Shown: in pieces, positions 6,164 to 6,972 of the stretch
How positions within the stretch are numbered: position 1 is the stretch's first letter
Layout: each line of letters opens with the position of its first letter
NCBI GenBank assembly: GCA_013816725.1
Contig: JACDEA010000037.1
Coordinates: forward strand, 3,993 to 10,964
DNA from: Actinomycetota bacterium
Lineage (GTDB): Bacteria > Actinomycetota > Acidimicrobiia > Acidimicrobiales > JACDEA01
Direction of reading: 5' to 3'
Length of the DNA stretch: 6,972 bases
Made by a program: the position numbers and the translations under genes
Notes under the pieces: generated by a model
Database searches by the model: none
Seen by the model: only the letters and a program-made list of their open reading frames with translations
Told to the model about the DNA's origin: nothing

Positions 6164-6972
6164 TGGTCGCCCTGCCCATGATGGACGTCGCCGCACGTCT
6201 GGATCGTCTGCGCCAGCGTCTGGCCGACGCCGGCTGCGATGCCGTCCTTCTGACCAACCTGGTCAACGTGCGCTACCTCACCGGGTTCACCGGGTCGGCT
6301 GCGTTGCTGGCGGTCCTGCCCGACGACGCCGTGCTGGTCACCGACGGGCGCTACACCTTCCAGGCGGCCGAGCAGATCAAGGCGGCCGGGGTCGACGCCC
6401 GCATCGAGGTCGGCGGCCTCAGTGGCCAGCGCGATGCGGTGAGCCTGGCTCTCCAGGGCGTTGTCCGCGTCGGGCTCGAGGCCACCAACGTCACGTGGGC
6501 GCGCCAGCGGACGTTCGCCACCGAATGGCTGCCGGACGCCGAGATGGTCGCCACCGAGAACCTCGTCGAGGAACTGCGCCGCGTGAAGGACGACGGCGAA
6601 GTGGCCCGCATCGCCGAGGCGGCCCGCATCGCCGACGCCGCGCTGGCGGCGGTGCGCCACCGCCTGGTCGAGGGCATCACCGAGGAGGACTTCGCCGTCG
6701 AGCTGGACTTCGAGATCCGCCGGCTCGGCGCCGCTGGCAACTCCTTCGAGTCGATCGTGGCGTCAGGGCCCAACGGCGCCAAGCCCCACGCCCGACCGTC
6801 CGATCGCCGCATCGGACCGGGCGAACTCATCGTCTTGGACTTCGGCGCCATCGTCGACGGCTACTGCTCGGACATGACCCGCACGCTGTGCGTGGGCCCG
6901 CCGGCGTCGGACACGCTCCAACGGATGGTCGACGTCGTCGCCGAATCGCAGGCCGCCGGCGTCGACGCGGTC
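6163..6972 (+). CDS. pepQ: M24B metallopeptidase, Xaa-Pro aminopeptidase/dipeptidase-like (3' truncated by window)
   Basis: The frame is open from ATG 6163 to the last base, giving 270 residues of a protein expected to be about 360. It is a pita-bread-fold metallopeptidase of the family that removes N-terminal residues before proline or splits Xaa-Pro dipeptides. Residues 10-130 form the creatinase-type N-terminal domain, with NVRYLTGFTGSAALLAV (35-51) and VTDGRYTFQA (59-68), both typical. The catalytic domain starts near 136 with ELRRVKDDGEVARIAEAARI. FESIVASGPNGAKPHARPS (195-213) contains the substrate-binding H209. LDFGAIVDGYCSDMTRT (225-241) supplies metal ligands D226 and D237; the remaining His and two Glu ligands would lie beyond the edge. 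The ATG shares its A with the aroQ TAA stop (TAATG). ATG at 6178 or 6181 is possible but lacks better spacing. Actinobacterial loci often place this gene between aroQ and efp. Aminopeptidase versus dipeptidase cannot be settled from sequence. Confidence 0.92.
   Translation, partial: MVALPMMDVAARLDRLRQRLADAGCDAVLLTNLVNVRYLTGFTGSAALLAVLPDDAVLVTDGRYTFQAAEQIKAAGVDARIEVGGLSGQRDAVSLALQGVVRVGLEATNVTWARQRTFATEWLPDAEMVATENLVEELRRVKDDGEVARIAEAARIADAALAAVRHRLVEGITEEDFAVELDFEIRRLGAAGNSFESIVASGPNGAKPHARPSDRRIGPGELIVLDFGAIVDGYCSDMTRTLCVGPPASDTLQRMVDVVAESQAAGVDAV

Noticed and set aside
1..6972. Search for tRNA, rRNA, riboswitch, CRISPR, insertion sequence or attachment-site signals
   Set aside because: Coding sequence fills all but 45 bases of the window, there are no regular spaced repeats or terminal inverted repeats, and no composition break was seen by eye.

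Overview
The window is a tightly packed, single-strand run of housekeeping genes from a high-GC bacterium. GC content looks well above 60%, with a strong preference for C or G at third codon positions. The gene order is upstream gene, ruvX, mltG, aroE, prepilin peptidase, aroC, aroK, aroB, aroQ, M24 peptidase. From memory this matches the aro locus of Actinobacteria such as Mycobacterium, where pepQ is followed by efp and nusB. The protein motifs also look actinobacterial. An uncultured or little-studied actinobacterium, possibly Acidimicrobiia-like, is my inference; a species cannot be named.

Layout: positions 1-50 hold the last 15 codons of an upstream gene, probably alaS. Positions 47-1482 hold ruvX (Holliday-junction resolvase-like / 16S pre-rRNA nuclease family) and mltG (membrane-bound endolytic murein transglycosylase). 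Positions 1482-3001 hold aroE and an A24-type prepilin peptidase. A 39-bp gap (3002-3040) is the only real non-coding stretch; it carries a -10-like TACGAT placed as expected for a leaderless transcript of aroC. Positions 3041-6163 hold aroC, aroK, aroB and aroQ. From 6163 an M24B aminopeptidase (pepQ-like) runs off the right edge.

How the genes work together: AroB, AroQ, AroE, AroK and AroC cover five of the seven steps from DAHP synthesis to chorismate (ring closure, dehydration, reduction, phosphorylation, final elimination). DAHP synthase and EPSP synthase (aroA) are not in the window and must lie elsewhere. Most junctions overlap by 1-8 nt or are separated by only 6 nt, which suggests co-transcription and translational coupling. 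Seven of the nine starts are GTG or TTG.

I found no RNA genes, mobile elements, CRISPR arrays, integration signs or unusual base-composition islands. Every gene except the extreme left fragment is recognisable from motifs, so I do not see an undescribed system here. The points worth a second look are the predicted leaderless aroC promoter, the cysteine-free prepilin peptidase inside the aro cluster, and some small active-site variations.
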